Assembly: GCF_008831285.2 (NCBI RefSeq)
Contig: NC_045139.1
Coordinates: forward strand, 4,190,704 to 4,254,703
DNA length: 64,000 nt
Origin: Nymphaea colorata
Lineage: Eukaryota; Streptophyta; Magnoliopsida; Nymphaeales; Nymphaeaceae
Direction: 5' to 3'
In this document: one piece after another, positions 46,912 to 59,503 of the stretch
How the letters are laid out: each line of letters begins with the position of its first letter
Numbering within the stretch: the stretch's first letter is position 1
The notes under the pieces: generated by a model
Database searches by the model: none
What the model saw: the letters and a program-made list of their open reading frames with translations, nothing else
What the model was told of the DNA's origin: nothing
Translations under genes and position numbers: made by a program

Positions 46912-49105
46912 GACTCCATTTGTAGCCGCAATCATAACATGTGTTATGATTGAAATAAGGCATATCTCGTTTTTTTAGATATTCAAATAAAAAAGAAGTC
47001 ATATTGAATCTGATATTTGAAATTCTATTTTACAATCTAAAATCTGAATTTTGAACAGGATTTTGCTAATTTTCAAAATTTAATAGCATTAGATACAAGA
47101 TATTTAACTAAAAATGAATCCGATCTGAATCCGTATCAAAATCCGATCGGATATTTATGCACATTCGAATCCGAATCCGATTCGATTTCTTAATTGAATA
47201 TTAAATTTTTTCCTATATCTGGTTTTTTCAATTGGATCGGTCGGATGTCCGATTCAAATAGGATATATTGACATCTCTACCCTCTGCTGGCCCTTCCTTA
47301 CCTCCGCCCATGGTTTGAGAGGATGTGACTCGTCTCGTGCTGTATACAAAAATTGACAGAAGCAGTGGATTTTTGCATGTGTCTATTTCAAACCATGAGT
47401 TTAGGTGGCTCTCATTTCATAAAAGGTGAAAGAAAAACAGGTGAGTGTGAGGGTTATACCATCGCCCAAAGCGAAAGCCGAAGCGTCTTCTTTTGTTTGT
47501 CATCAGAGTTTAAAGTTGTGTCGGCACAAGTGGAAAATTTCTATGTACTTCAACTTGCATGTAGGATTCACTCTTCTTACTGAGGGCGGCGATAGAAAAC
47601 TAATGTTTTTTTTGTTTTTTCCTTAAAAGATACACGTAACCCTCACATAATGTCATGCAAGGGGTCCAACATGCCGGTGGGTGTTAGGGCCAACATAGCA
47701 GGTGGATATTCACCGCGATGGCTACTTGTTTGTTTTTTTTTATAAATTTATCTCAATTATTAGAACAAATCTATAAAATAATTAAATTTATTTCAAATAT
47801 TGGATCATATTCATAAATTAATTACAAAACTATTCAGATTGCCAACAGATATAAAAGAAAATTAACAAGGATGCCAAATATGAGAAATCATAGAAAATTT
47901 AGGTCCCACACTGCATTCAGCTGGCCATGCTTGTCGGCCACCAACTGCAATGCCTTTGGGCCACCGACAACCGTATTCGTGAGTTTCGTCCTTTTTTAAA
48001 AATCAATTAATGCGTTCCTTTTTTCTCTCTCTCTCTCATGCAGCTTCTGCACTAGAGGTCAAGCACGGGACGGGTCAGCAATGAAGGTTTAGTACTGAAA
48101 TGTGGGCTTTCAGAATAAAAGAAAGGGTTGTGGCTCCCCCTCCCCTCTCTTTTTCTCTTTCTTTCCGTCATGTGATGTGTGAATGGTGACTCTGCTTATT
48201 CAAAATCACTCAACTATCTAACCAAAACCGTTTATCTTATGCAGATAGATGATAGAGAGAAAGACATAAAAAATATATAAATTGATATTAGATGGGAAAA
48301 ATGTTAATCACCTTTTTTTCATTGTATTTATCTTAATTGTCCATCATGATGGATCAAATGACCTTGGTTAAATGGTTGGGTGACTATAAAAATAAACGTC
48401 ACCATTTAATATATATATATATGTGTGTGATCAGTGGATACCAGACCAATTGGGTGAGGGATAAAAACCAGACTTTTTAAATTCATGTTAAAAAGTGTTT
48501 TAAACAAGATGTGAACCTTCTTCTAATGTGTTCATAAATAGTAATTTAATATAAATTGTGGTTTAGTTCAAGTCATTTTATATTAATCTTTATAGTATCA
48601 AAATCTTGTTTTTGTAAGAGGGTTTAATTTTTTTACTATTAAAACAACATTATTTAAGTAAGGAAACGATTAACTTAAGGTATGCTTCTCATCAAATCAC
48701 TTAAATCATATCTATAAGGTTAGATTGTAAAATAAATATTTTAATAATTAATTTTAATATGTTTGGTTTTTGTCTCTTAGGTGGTCCGGTTTATATATAT
48801 ATATATAAAAGCAGACACAAAGTTGAGTTGTGCGCATAGAAAAGTGCACAAAACAAATATACACTCAAAAGAAAAAGAAGAGGGGTTAGGGTGTTTTAGA
48901 AATATTTAAAGATAGGGTATATTTAAGACTTTTAATTTTTTAGAATTCCGTTTTTGTTCTTTTTTTTTTATTTTTAAAGGTATTTTGGTTATGACACACT
49001 CACAGGCGTGTGCACTTAACCAGTTTCGATAGAAATCATCCATATTATTGCTTTCAAAGAGATAAGATGGTAGAATTAAGTTGAAATATTCCAGTTAAAT
49101 TGTTT

Positions 49106-49402
49106 TTAAGAGTTCAAAATACACCGACTCTTAACAAAAGAGTTTGACATGTTGCAACTAAATTTTCGCGACCTAATCTCATTCAAATTGATGTCTCCCA
49201 TCAAAATCTGGTGCCTGAATACGTAGTAACCAGACCAAACCCACGGCACAATTTGAGTCTTCAGTGTCCGGACAAAGGCCAGCCTTAGAATGACATAAGC
49301 TGCCTTTGGCTTGATGTGATGATATTGTTTAAAGTCTTTTGGACACCGTTCGTATATATCTATAGCAGCATCATAATATAAGTTATGATAACAAAAGGAC
49401 AA
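49106..49402 (-). CDS. Unidentified conserved ORF, block B copy
   Basis: A 98-codon frame with the same core as 30624-30851. An extra T near 49383 shifts the N-terminal residues, and the C-terminus differs from copies A and C. No domain recognised. Probably not a functional gene. Confidence 0.22.
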   Translation of the reverse strand: MSFCYHNLYYDAAIDIYERCPKDFKQYHHIKPKAAYVILRLAFVRTLKTQIVPWVWSGYYVFRHQILMGDINLNEIRSRKFSCNMSNSFVKSRCILNS

Positions 49403-49581
49403 ACTTTTTAACTTAGTATCTTATTGCTATGTACCTTTCTTGTGTCTGTAGATGAGATGTACACCAAATAATGTACATCACTGAAATGGTTTATAAAAGG
49501 GATATGTATAATTCTCTCAAAATGGTTAATACAATGAGATTCTTTTTTTGGGAAATCTTCTAATGCACATTCCAGAATACT

Positions 49582-50008
49582 TAAGGATGTCAATATATCC
49601 GATTTAAATCTGATATCCAACCGAACCGATTCGAAAAAATCGGATATGAAAAAAAAATATCGATTAAGAAATCGGATCGGATTCGGATTTAATAAATGGC
49701 ATCCGATTGGTTTCGGATTCGGATTCAGATTCAGATTTACATAAATATCTCGACTGGAATTCAAATTTGATTTATTTTTAAACAAATATCATGTACGTAA
49801 TGCTATTAAAATTCGAAAATGGAAAAATTTGGTTCAAATTCGCTTCAGATATAAATATAAAAATCAGGTTTGGATCAGATTCGGATTAGGATTCTTATTT
49901 GACTTTTCTTTATTCGAATGCGAATCCGAATTTTAATATGTGAATATCAGAAAAAGCATATATGATTAAAGATATATCCGATCCGAATCCGATCTGTTTA
50001 CATCCCTA
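49582..50008. mobile_element. hAT-type MITE, family H1 copy 4
   Basis: Starts taaggatgtcaa, ends tacatcccta, 427 bp. It has a perfect 8-bp duplication agaatact (49574-49581 and 50009-50016), identical to that of the block A copy at the same site. Confidence 0.88.
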
Positions 50009-50208
50009 AGAATACTTTGTTTTTGTCAAGTTATTTTGTTTGATGGTAGTCCTCAATCCTGATACGGCGACTATTCATCTCTTCAATACTGGGTTCCCCA
50101 TAGTGGGTGTTGTAAGTGGGACAATCTTCCTGGTGGTGGCTAAGCCAATAGTAAAAGATTGACGGCCTGGTGATCTGTTGTACAGCTTGCTGCTGTCAAC
50201 TGTTTTAA

Positions 50209-50424
50209 TAGGAGGCGTTTGATATACATAGAATCATGGAATTTGAGAATCAAAATGCTTATTTTTTAATAAATTGGAATTATTAAATAAACATGGTATT
50301 TTGTTTATGAAATTAGGAAACTAAAACCTAGAATGTTGATTCCATTCCAATTTGAGGAGGACTACTTATAATTCTGAAAATTTTCATTTTTGAATCAAAA
50401 TTCCAAACAATCAAACACCCCTTA
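50209..50424. repeat. Foldback MITE-like element, block B copy
   Basis: Paralogue of 31460-31677, with ends taggaggcgtttgata and atcaaacaccccttaa. Confidence 0.55.
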
Positions 50425-50689
50425 AGGGACGGGGGCCTCACTCCCAGCAATTTGCGTCAAAAAAGGATTATATATAAGAAACCAACTGCTCATGCAATAG
50501 TATTCACAATTAATAAGCCTTGATAGGAGAAAGAACCTGTGGCGGAGATAGAAAAATTGGCTGAAGGGGCATTCATTTAAAAATACTCATATTGGGGGGG
50601 GGAGGGGTATATATATATATAAGGATAAATGTTTAAAAATGTCGATTTAAAAATAAAGAAATTTTAAGAGACTGGTATTGAACATGAGT

Positions 50690-51420
50690 CACCATGTAGC
50701 TCCACCACTGGAGTTCATAGAAAAATATGGCACCTTGGTATGGGACATCCTTCTATTCTTATTGTTCAACATGTTCTTAATATATTTGGTTTGCTTATTT
50801 TTTATAAGACTTTTAATAATAATGTTTGCTAAGCATGTCAAATGGGCAAAAGTCTCTCTTTATCTATGACAAAGCTTCTCAATGCAATTGGAAACCTTTA
50901 GAATTAATTATTTATTCTTTTATGTATGGGGGTCTTCACAAGTTCTTTGAGTGGATGGACATCAATATTATAATTCTTTTGTGGATGTAACTTCTCATTG
51001 TTGCTGGATATTTCTTATAGAGAACAAGTCCGACGTTCTTGTACTAGTGAACACTTTTAAAAGGAATGCAGAGAATTTATTTGATGCAGAAACTAAATGT
51101 TCTTAAATATTTTCAAAGTGATTGGGGTGGTGAATTTTGAAATGTTGTCACTTATCTCAAAGATTGAGTTGTTGAGACCTGAGTGGAGAGCAGAACACCT
51201 ATCAACTAGAACCTACTTCTATAGACTTGAAGTCTCGAACCCACTGTATTGCCTCTTCCTTGCATCCTCTCTGATGACCGAGAACCTACCAATTATAGTG
51301 GAGCCTCTAGACAATAATGTTGGCAGTAAGCAATGGCAGATGAAATATCAAGCTCATCTTAAAAATAATACTTGGAAATGCCTTTGAAGAAAGAAAATAC
51401 CTTTTATCTCATAAAGGGAA
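50690..51420 (+). pseudogene. Ty1/copia polyprotein relic, block B
   Basis: Retains a GHPS-like start, QMGKSLSL-type residues after frame changes and a DWGG remnant of integrase. It is best preserved at its 3' end: NPLYCLFLASSLMTE, then EPLDNN and W-x8-HLKNNTWKCL, which resembles the EP...W..AM..E...L..N.TW start of the copia reverse-transcriptase domain. Frames are broken. No LTR seen. Confidence 0.72.
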
Positions 51421-51935
51421 ATCACAAAGTATCTCAGAAACACCTTAATACAAAACATGGAATTTTCACCAATAAATGAAAAATAAAGAACCAAGAAGCC
51501 TCCTTTCTTCCTTTTTTTCCAAGATATGGCTTGATTCCCTTTCTACTTCTCACATTTTCCTTCATAACTCCACATGTTTTGACTTATTTTCTAACGTTTT
51601 AAGTGGCAATTTAAATTAGCTTTTCTTTTATGTGGGGTTCATCGCACACTTAACAAAACATGACCTCATATTTTCCAGATCAGGAAGTGAACTGAACGTA
51701 TTAGCAGGACTGACCTGCAGTTGCTATATTCATTAATTTACTTATGATATATATCTATATTTTCAGTAATATCCTTCCAGGACTTCATATGGACACTTTG
51801 GTGCATTTTCAAACTTATGATCCTAATATCCCCCAATATGTAATAAGGAAGGAAAAAATCATATTGTTCAGGGGAAAAAGACCACGAGTAACAGAAACAA
51901 AGGTGTTTTTATGTTGCAATGTGTAAGATTAATGG

Positions 51936-52202
51936 GTTGTTTGACATCAGAGATACTTTGTGAGTGTTCCATAAATGTGTCTTAAAGATTGGACAGATTC
52001 ATGGAATGGTAAAACTAACGTTGCATGAATCTGCCCCAGTGTATGAGTAGATTCATGGGACACTCAAGAGTGTCTTTGCTACCAAACAACTTTAATAAAC
52101 CGTTTGATATTAAAAATAACATGAAAGTGTTGCATGAATCTACTTTCATTTTGGGGTGGATTCATAAAACATGTACACATGGTTTCTAATGTCAAACCGC
52201 CT
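51936..52202. repeat. Paired foldback elements, block B copy
   Basis: Equivalent to 33424-33732 in block A. Ends gttgtttgacatca and taatgtcaaaccgcc. About 40 bp present in A between cataaatctacctc and gctcaagtg is missing here. Confidence 0.5.
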
Positions 52203-52543
52203 CTTGTGCAGTTTTCTTGAAACTTAAAAGATATCACAATGAACTATGAATCTCTCGGTACATATGAAATGCCTGCAAAAAAAGCCTGGAAACTTTTTGA
52301 CAAAAATGTCACCAAAATAGAACCCTTCAAGTGTCTATCATTATTTAGCAGAATGGGAAATTCATGACATCTTTTAACAGGAGATGAATTTCCCCATTAT
52401 ATGGAAAAAAAGAAAATACTAGCTCTCCAAGCAACAGAGGAGAATAAAGCAAAGGTGCGCACACGAGATCATCTCCAGAAGCATCTTGGCAGACACAGGC
52501 AATTCCTTATTGACTCAAGACATGGGAAACTAGATGGCAAGGT

Positions 52544-52758
52544 TTAGCAGTGGGGATACTTCAGGCCACAAGAAGAAGCAATCCAACGCCCATAAGAATA
52601 GTACAAGTACGATTTGTAGGTAGAGTTTTTCATGTAAGTGCAGAAGCAAGACATTAGACATCTGAGACTTGAGCTATTTGCAGCATGACGAAGTCGGCTT
52701 TTCACCTTCATATGCAAACAAGCAGGAACTTAGTGTTGAGAGGCTACAGTTCTTGGTC
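52544..52758 (-). pseudogene. nsLTP2 gene 7, truncated relic
   Basis: Aligned with gene 8, the mature domain starts NCSLSTLSSCLFAYEGEKP and keeps C1-C4. It then shows a nonsense codon (TAG in place of GAG, KEL becoming K-stop-L) and a 7-bp insertion (extra aatgtct) just before the C5-F-C6 codons. The C7-x6-C8-stop end is still readable, with Gly-Trp in place of Gly-Arg. The signal peptide and promoter are absent: at 52758 the homology passes abruptly into sequence equivalent to block A near 30420. Three independent lesions make this a certain pseudogene. Confidence 0.88.
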
Positions 52759-53091
52759 ATGTTTTATCCATTTTTTATTATTATTTTTTAAGGTATTTTG
52801 ATCATTACACACTCAGGGGTGTGCAGGTAACCAGTTTCAATGGAAATCATCTATACTATTGCTTTCAAGGAGATAGATGGTAGAATCAAGTTGAAATATA
52901 CAAGTAAAATTGTTTTTTAACTGTCCAAAATACACTGACTCTTGCCAAAAGAGTTTGACATTTTGCAACTTAATTTTTACGATCTAATCTCCTTCAAATT
53001 GACGACCCGTATGTTTTCCATCAAAATCTAGTGTATGAATACATAGTTGCATAGTATAGTAGGGTTCCTGGCATTCAAGATGCACCTAACT

Positions 53092-53415
53092 TCATCCCCG
53101 GCCAGTTGTTTGCGCCACCAGTGGACAATGAATTGGTGAAACATACCTTTTGCACCATGCCCAACCAGACCAAACCCACGGCACAATTTGAGTTTTCATT
53201 GTCTGGACAAAGGCCAGCCTTAGAATGACATAAGCTGCCTTTGGCTTGATGTGATGATATTGTTTAAAGTCGTTTGGACACCGTTGGTATATATCTATAG
53301 CAGCATCATAATATAAGCACGATAACAAAAGGACAAACTTTGTATGGACACTTTGACCATGTGGCTCCACCACTGAAAGAGCTTCATAGATAAATGGCAC
53401 CTTGGTATGGCACAT
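53092..53415 (-). CDS. Unidentified conserved ORF, block C copy
   Basis: A 107-codon frame, the longest of the three copies. After PWVWSG it continues WAWCKRYVSPIHCPLVAQ, encoded by about 110 bp that blocks A and B lack at the site aaccagacc. Its N-terminal part runs across the block C deletion junction, so it is not ancestral. Not recognised. Confidence 0.22.
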   Translation of the reverse strand: MCHTKVPFIYEALSVVEPHGQSVHTKFVLLLSCLYYDAAIDIYQRCPNDFKQYHHIKPKAAYVILRLAFVQTMKTQIVPWVWSGWAWCKRYVSPIHCPLVAQTTGRG

Positions 53416-54640
53416 CCTTCTATTTTATTGTTCAGTATGTAAATAAATTTGGTTTACCGATGTTTGAGAAGACTTTTAATAATAATGTTTCTGAAGCATG
53501 TCAAATGGGCAAAAGTCCCTCTTTATCCAGTGACAAAGCTTTTCAATGCAATTGAAAACCTTTAGAATTAATTATTCTTTTATGTTTGGGGTTCTTCACA
53601 AGTTATTTGAATGGATGGACATCAATATTATAATTCCTTTGTGGATGTAACTTCTCATTGTTGCTGGACATTTCTCGCAAAGAACAAGTCTGACGTTCTT
53701 GGAGTAGTGCAGCATTTTAAAAGGAATGCAGAGAATTTATTTGATGCAAAAAATAAATATTCTTAAATATTTTCAAAGTGATTGGGGTGGTGGATTTTGA
53801 AATGTTTCCACTTATCTCAAAGATTTTGTTGTTGATTGTAGAATTGTTTGTCCTCATGCTCACTCTCAAAATGGGAGAGTTGAACGCAAGCGTCGACACA
53901 TTATCAAAATGGACCTCACCCTTCTTGCTCACATTTCACAATGTTTTGGGATTTCGCATTCCTAACCGTGGTATTTCTTATTAATGAATGCCTTCATTGG
54001 TCATGTAATCTCCTTTCCAATTATTGTTAAGCAAAGTCCAGATTATGCATTGGTCAAAGTATTTGGATGTGTTGTTATCCATGCTTGCATCCCTCTAATT
54101 CTCACAAGCTAGATTTTAAAAGCAAGTTATGTGCTTTTCTTGGATATAGTACACAACACAAGGGCTATTTGTGTCTTGACTTGGAGAACCAGAAAATTGT
54201 CACCAGGATATCCAAAGAGGCTGAAGCCGGATTACCGTCACTTTGAGACCTAAGTGGAAAGCAGAACACTCATCAACTAGAACTTACTTATATAGACTCA
54301 ACCCACTGTATTGCCTTTACCTTGCATCCTCTTTGATGACCGAGAACCTACCAATTATAGCCGAGCCTAACACCAATGTTGGTACCAAGCAATGGAAGAT
54401 GAAATATGAAGCTGTTCTTAAAAATAATACTTGGAAATGCCTTTGAAGAAAGACAATACCCCTTTATCTCATAAAGGGAAAGCACAAAGTGTCCATGGAA
54501 TTTTCACCAATAAACTAAAAATAAGGGAGAAAAAAGATGCCCCCCTCTCTTCCTTTCTTTCCAAGATATGGTGCGAGTCCCGTTCTGTTTCTCTCATTTT
54601 CCTTCATAACTCCACATGTTTTGACTTATTTTCAAACGTT
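53400..54640 (+). pseudogene. Ty1/copia polyprotein relic, block C
   Basis: The most informative copy. Read across frames it holds a GAG-pre-integrase remnant (HPS..., CQMGKSPSL), integrase core words SDWGG and CPHAHSQNGRVERKRRHI (the conserved stretch carrying the catalytic Glu), PDYALVKVFGC, and the reverse-transcriptase start W-KMKYEAVLKNNTWKCL. Several frameshifts and stops separate them. The integrase words firmly place it in the Ty1/copia class. No activity is expected. Confidence 0.8.
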
Positions 54641-55086
54641 GTAAATGGCAATTTAAATTATTTTTTCTTTTACGTGGGGTTCATCGCACACTTAACAAAA
54701 CATGACCTCATATTTTCTAGATCAGGAAGTGAAGTGAAAGTAAAAGATGAATGCTCAGTGCATAAGCTAAATCTGGTTCAACAGACGAAAAAATCATGCT
54801 AATTACATAGTTAATCAGTTACATTATTTTTCCATCCTATTATGATCCTGACCCTGTATTAGCAGTACCTGTAGTTGTTGCATTCATTAATTTACTTAAT
54901 GTATATATCTCTCTTTTCAGTAATATCCTTCCAGGACTTTATATGGACACTTTGATGCATTTTCAAACTTATCAGTCCTAATATCCCAACATGTAATAAG
55001 GAAGGAAAAACATATTGTGCAGTCGAAAGAAACCACAAGCAACAAAAACAAAGGTGCTTTTATGCTGCCATGTGTGAGATTAATGG

Positions 55087-55377
55087 GTTGTTTGGCATCA
55101 GTGACACTTTACAATTGTTCCATGAATGTACCTCAAAGATTGAACAGATTCATGGAATGGTAGAACTAGGATTGCATGAATCTGCCCCAATGCATGAGTA
55201 GATTTATGGTATACACAAGAATGTCTTTGCTACAAGACGACCCTACTAAACTGTTTGATATTAGAAATAACATGAGAGTGTTCCACGGAACGCAGCATGC
55301 TCAAGTGTTGCATGAATATACTTTCATTTTGGGAAGATTCATATAACATGCACATGTTTCTAACGCCAAACGACCCC
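55087..55377. repeat. Paired foldback elements, block C copy
   Basis: Equivalent to 33424-33732. The right end gccaaacgaccccta differs by substitutions. Confidence 0.5.
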
Positions 55378-55733
55378 TAGGTCTCACACCTCCAGTGCGG
55401 TTTCCTTAGAAACTTAAAAGATGTCACAATAAACTATGGATCACTCTGCACATATGAAATGCCTGCAAAAAAAGCCTGGAAACTTTTTGACAGAAATGTC
55501 ACCAAAGTAGAACCCTCAAATGTGTATCATTATTTAACAGAATGGGAAATTCATAACATCTTTTAACAGGAGATGCATTTACCCATTATTTGGAATAAAA
55601 GAAAGTGCTAGCTCTCCAACTAGCAGAGGAGAATAAAGCATAGGCGTGCACACTAGATCATCTCCAGCAGCATCTTGGCAGACACAAGCAATTCCTTATT
55701 GACTCAAAGACATAGGAAACTAGATGGCAAGGT

Positions 55734-56021
55734 TTAGCAGTGGGGATACTTCAGGCCACAGGAAGAAGCAATCCTACGCCCAGAAGAAGAGTACAAGTAC
55801 GATTTGTAGGTAGAGCTTTTCGCGTAAGTGCAGAAGCAAGACATCTGAGACTTGAGCTCTTTGCAGCATGACGAAGTCGGCTTTTCACCTTCATATGCAG
55901 ACAAGCAGGAACTTATTGTTGAGAGGCTACAGTTCTTGGTCGAGCTAGGTTGGACACTGCCAATAAGCAGAACCAAGACTAAGAAGCAGATGACAGAAGA
56001 AGCCTTGAGCTTCAGGCCCAT
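55734..56021 (-). CDS. Type-2 nsLTP, gene 8 (block C)
   Basis: Encodes 95 residues. The start MGLKLKASSVICFLVLVLLI is chosen by alignment with genes 5, 6 and 9; the longer upstream frame is 5' leader. Signal peptide of about 29 residues. Cysteines: C31-x7-C39-x12-C52C53-x8-C62-F-C64-x23-C88-x6-C95. Mature words: SSCLSAYEGEKPTSSCC, YKSYLYSSSGRRIASSCG. It is nearly identical to gene 5 except for the STKK insertion in gene 5 and a few substitutions, as expected of recent duplicates. It is predicted to be a secreted, four-disulphide lipid-binding protein. A TATA box lies at 56097-56103, and a CAATAAGG signal lies on the - strand about 35 bp beyond the stop. Confidence 0.9.
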   Translation of the reverse strand: MGLKLKASSVICFLVLVLLIGSVQPSSTKNCSLSTISSCLSAYEGEKPTSSCCKELKSQMSCFCTYAKSSTYKSYLYSSSGRRIASSCGLKYPHC

Positions 56022-56096
56022 CTTCAGAAACAAGCAGATGATGCAAGAAAATAGGTGGGAGCAGAGAGTGAATTCTGCTAGTGGTTTCCCATTACA

Positions 56097-56103
56097 ATTT
56101 ATA
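56097..56103 (-). promoter_or_regulatory. TATA box of nsLTP2 gene 8
   Basis: TATAAAT on - in CCTATAAATTGTAATGG, 76 bp upstream of the start, the same spacing as gene 5. Confidence 0.65.
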
Positions 56104-56364
56104 GGCTCCAATTCATAACCACAATGACAACACATGTCATGATCGAACCAAGCAGTGCGGAGATACATGGGAGCTGGTGCCGGCCACTGCCTACAAAAAA
56201 GATTCATTGGAAGAATCGAAATTACAATGTAACAACTCAAAAAATATTTCAGGTGTCCACAGCAGGCTTGGGCTGGTGACTCAAGTGCTCCTCAACCGAA
56301 AAAATCGTATCTCTGCCACTGAAAGCCACGCGTACATATATAACTACAACTAAAGATTGTCATA

Positions 56365-59230
56365 CATGCAGTCGCGGTTCAGATCTCATGGGCGCCATGC
56401 TCTTAATAAAAAACTAAAGCGAGGAGTAACCGACTGGGCTCGGCGAGGTACAGCCAATTGGTGGTAAGGTCAAGGTCTGGACTTCCCTTTGGCTGGTTCA
56501 AAAACAACTCATGGTATGGAAAGAGAAGGTGGTGAATAGTTTTAACAGTTGCAGTTTCTTGCATCTCTTCTGTCTCAATCTCCTGTTGGAAGGTGTCACT
56601 TAGACCGCTACAGCATTGATAGGAACAGATACTGAATAGCATCACTTAGGCATAACTCATCACATTTTGTTTGTCCTTATCCATTTTATGGCCTCACTAG
56701 TTGTTTCTATTGAGCGCCCATCGTCCAAAACAATGTAAAATTCGTCACTACCTGCTTTCAGCATGTGCCCATCGTTCAAAACAATGTAAAATCGATTCCA
56801 AGTGCATGAAACGGTCGGCTGAATTGAATTAAATATAATTGATCTGATGCAGTTCAATATTCTGAGTCAATTCTTCTCATCTTTTCCAATGAACCTAGTT
56901 TAAGAACTGACTCTCTTGCAACTTTGGTGTCAAGCATTAACTTTTGTAATCATTCACCAAGAATGTTGTCATGCTTGCTAGAGGCCTGATCCTACCAGGG
57001 AAACAGAAATGAATTCAAGCTGAACCACATGAGTCGGTTAGCCTATAAAACTTTGGCCCAAAATGGATCTTGAGTAAGTAAAAATATCAGTATCCTATTA
57101 AAAATAATTAAAAACGACATGCGTTCTTTTCATGTTCTCTAAATTTCAAATATTTTTTTGTATAAACAGTATGAAATTTCAATTGGCAGGTGAATACTAA
57201 AAAAACCAGCCCGATTTTTTATGCCCAAGAATTTTGGGGAATTTGATGGAAATTGGTAAAGGTTCAGTCCCCAAAAATGAGGTTGAAAAGAGGTTAGGAC
57301 ATAGAAAACTTTTTACAGTGAGAAAAATGTTATATGATATGATCAGAAATTAGTCTAAACAGATACAAAGTGACTTCAAGGAAAGAACAAAGTAGGTTGC
57401 TCTATATTTCACCATATCTCTGTGTCTTTCCTGTTACCTGCAGCAATTAGATGAGCCTGTCAAGTTTGCTTTGCTTCAACAATGGAGGAATTAGTTTGTC
57501 TCTGCTCTGCTCCTAAATTCATGGATTTGTGCGGTTTGTTTTTCTCAGGTGGTTGTGTAGGTGGCTGTGTAGAAGGCACATGGTTGGTTACATTTCTGTG
57601 GGTGCTACTCCTCTGGACTGTGGATAATGGAATTGATACACTTTAAGTTGATGGTGAACTGTACTGTACATAGGTCCCAATGCAGTCCAAGCAACCAAGG
57701 GCAGGGGGGATTGGGAGGGAGGTAGGGGCATTGGGGCAGTTTGAATTGGTTTGTGAATTTAAAGTTGGATTCTGATCGGATTTGCATTTTGAATTTAAAA
57801 ACCAGATTCATATATAATATCGTTTTTTTCACTTAAAACTGAATATATGAATATTCAATAATTGAATATGATAATGTGCACATTCAATTTGAATCCACAT
57901 CCATTGACATCTGCAAGGGCACTAGTCATAGGGTTTTAAAACGTGTGTCCAAAGGAATAATGACCTAGTAATGAGATTTCATAACAACAAAAGTATGAAT
58001 AAGTCTCACATTTTGAGTATGGCATCTTCATGTTAGAGAGAGAGAGAACCAACTTTATCCCAAAGACTTAGACACTCATAGGAATCAAACTGATGACAGA
58101 CCCTCTACCTACTCATCAGCTCGATCAGCTATACTGGGCCCGTGCTAACGGTGGCAAAACATTGGATTGCAAATAGAATGTTATACAAGCGGTCCTCCAA
58201 TTTCATTATCACAATTCATTACCATCTTGAATAACTAGGTAGCCACTACTATCTGACAGTTTAACTTCTTTATTGATAAATATCACCAACTCTTTGAAAC
58301 ATGAAAGCTCCCTTGAAACCCAAAGTTGCTTTCAAACACCTTGTAGAGTCCGTTAATTATATTCAGTTGATATGAAACCCATGTTTTACCCAGCTAACCC
58401 AAGCTCAACCTTGGTTCTCTTTACAGTAAGATTTTTAGTAGAGGGGGCACTCACATACAAATATCTATAGTAATAAAAGAGATCTCTTCGTCTCCCGATG
58501 CTCTTATTGCACTCCAGTATGTAAGGGATGAGAACCAACTATTTAGCATCTATGTCACTTATTTAAGTATTTTATATATCATTAGTCTGATCATTTGTAG
58601 CAAATGTTTGTAATGACAAACTTGCAAAATGGATCTCTTTATCATAAAGAGATTTCTAAGGCACTGCATCTACAATGCAGAAAGACAGATAGTCCTAACT
58701 CGAACCCAGGGGCATAGATAGGTGGGGGTCATGTGGGACGTATGTTTCACATAGCTCATTTTATGAAAGCTTAAAGTAGTGGTTGAACTTAGGTGGATCT
58801 GTGTTCAATTCAATTGTATAGGACAACCCTACAAGTCCCAAGTGGCTTCATATCTAATTGAAAATTTATTAACTATATGCTTAGTGCTTCATAAAAAGAA
58901 AATTTCTGGCTTGACAATTGCTCAAGCCAACATGGTTTAGGCCATATATGCACAATGTGCAAAGTAAATTTGAATCATAGCAACAGAAACCAGTCATTTA
59001 AAAAAAAAAAGCGTTTAAAACGCTAAATGAGCTTAGAGTGACCGTGTTAAAACTGGAACAAATTTTAAAAACGACGTCGACTGATCTTGAGCTTTTGGGA
59101 AAGACTCAATAAAACGTCAATTCGATGTCGAGCTTTGGAAAAGAAGGACTTGGGCCTTAGAGTTTCGATTTGGAGAAGATACATGTCTGCTTAGGAAGAC
59201 GTCGGAGAGGCTTTCTGCTGCGAGCTTGCC
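56365..59230. repeat. Segmental duplication block D3
   Basis: Matches D2 closely and D1 partly, from catgctcttaataaaaaact to gacgtcggagaggctttctg. It includes a segment (about 57310-57800) not seen in D2. It lacks the H2 element of D2. No convincing gene. Confidence 0.8.
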
Positions 59231-59503
59231 ACCAGGGAGACAAGGTTAGAAGTTGGTTTTGATTTTCACTTTTCCTAAATAAGATTGTCCTCTTTTTCTC
59301 CCCACATACTTACCCACTGTTATCACAGGCTCACAGCAATTTCTGTTCCTGTTATTCAATTTGTTCTTCAGTGGATCACTACATTTTGTTAGACAGAATC
59401 ATAGAAATAAAAAATATTGATTATTGAATGCGTTTTTTGTGTTTGTACTGTGTTAGTGCGTTTCCTATGAATCATTTAACCTGCTTTGTTTTAGATAGAT
59501 ATA

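Larger units (their letters stand above)
45190..46960. repeat. Segmental duplication block E1
   Basis: Matches E2 (59230-61145) in order and orientation: the tcacaggctcacagcaattt stretch, an ORF at 45380, an F1-like end near 45745-45845, then an nsLTP2 gene. D1 has no E block after it. The right end (about 46965) joins block B inside an H1 element. Confidence 0.75.
46965..52757. repeat. Segmental duplication block B
   Basis: Begins inside an H1 element whose left end is missing (junction about 46965; right end ttgacatctcta at 47268-47279). It continues collinear with block A and ends within an nsLTP2 gene at about 52758. Confidence 0.75.
52758..56360. repeat. Segmental duplication block C
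   Basis: Starts at the junction in gene 7, follows block A from about 30420 to 30860, skips about 1.1 kb (the H1 and foldback elements) at about 53345, and resumes through the copia relic to nsLTP2 gene 8 and its upstream region. Confidence 0.75.
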
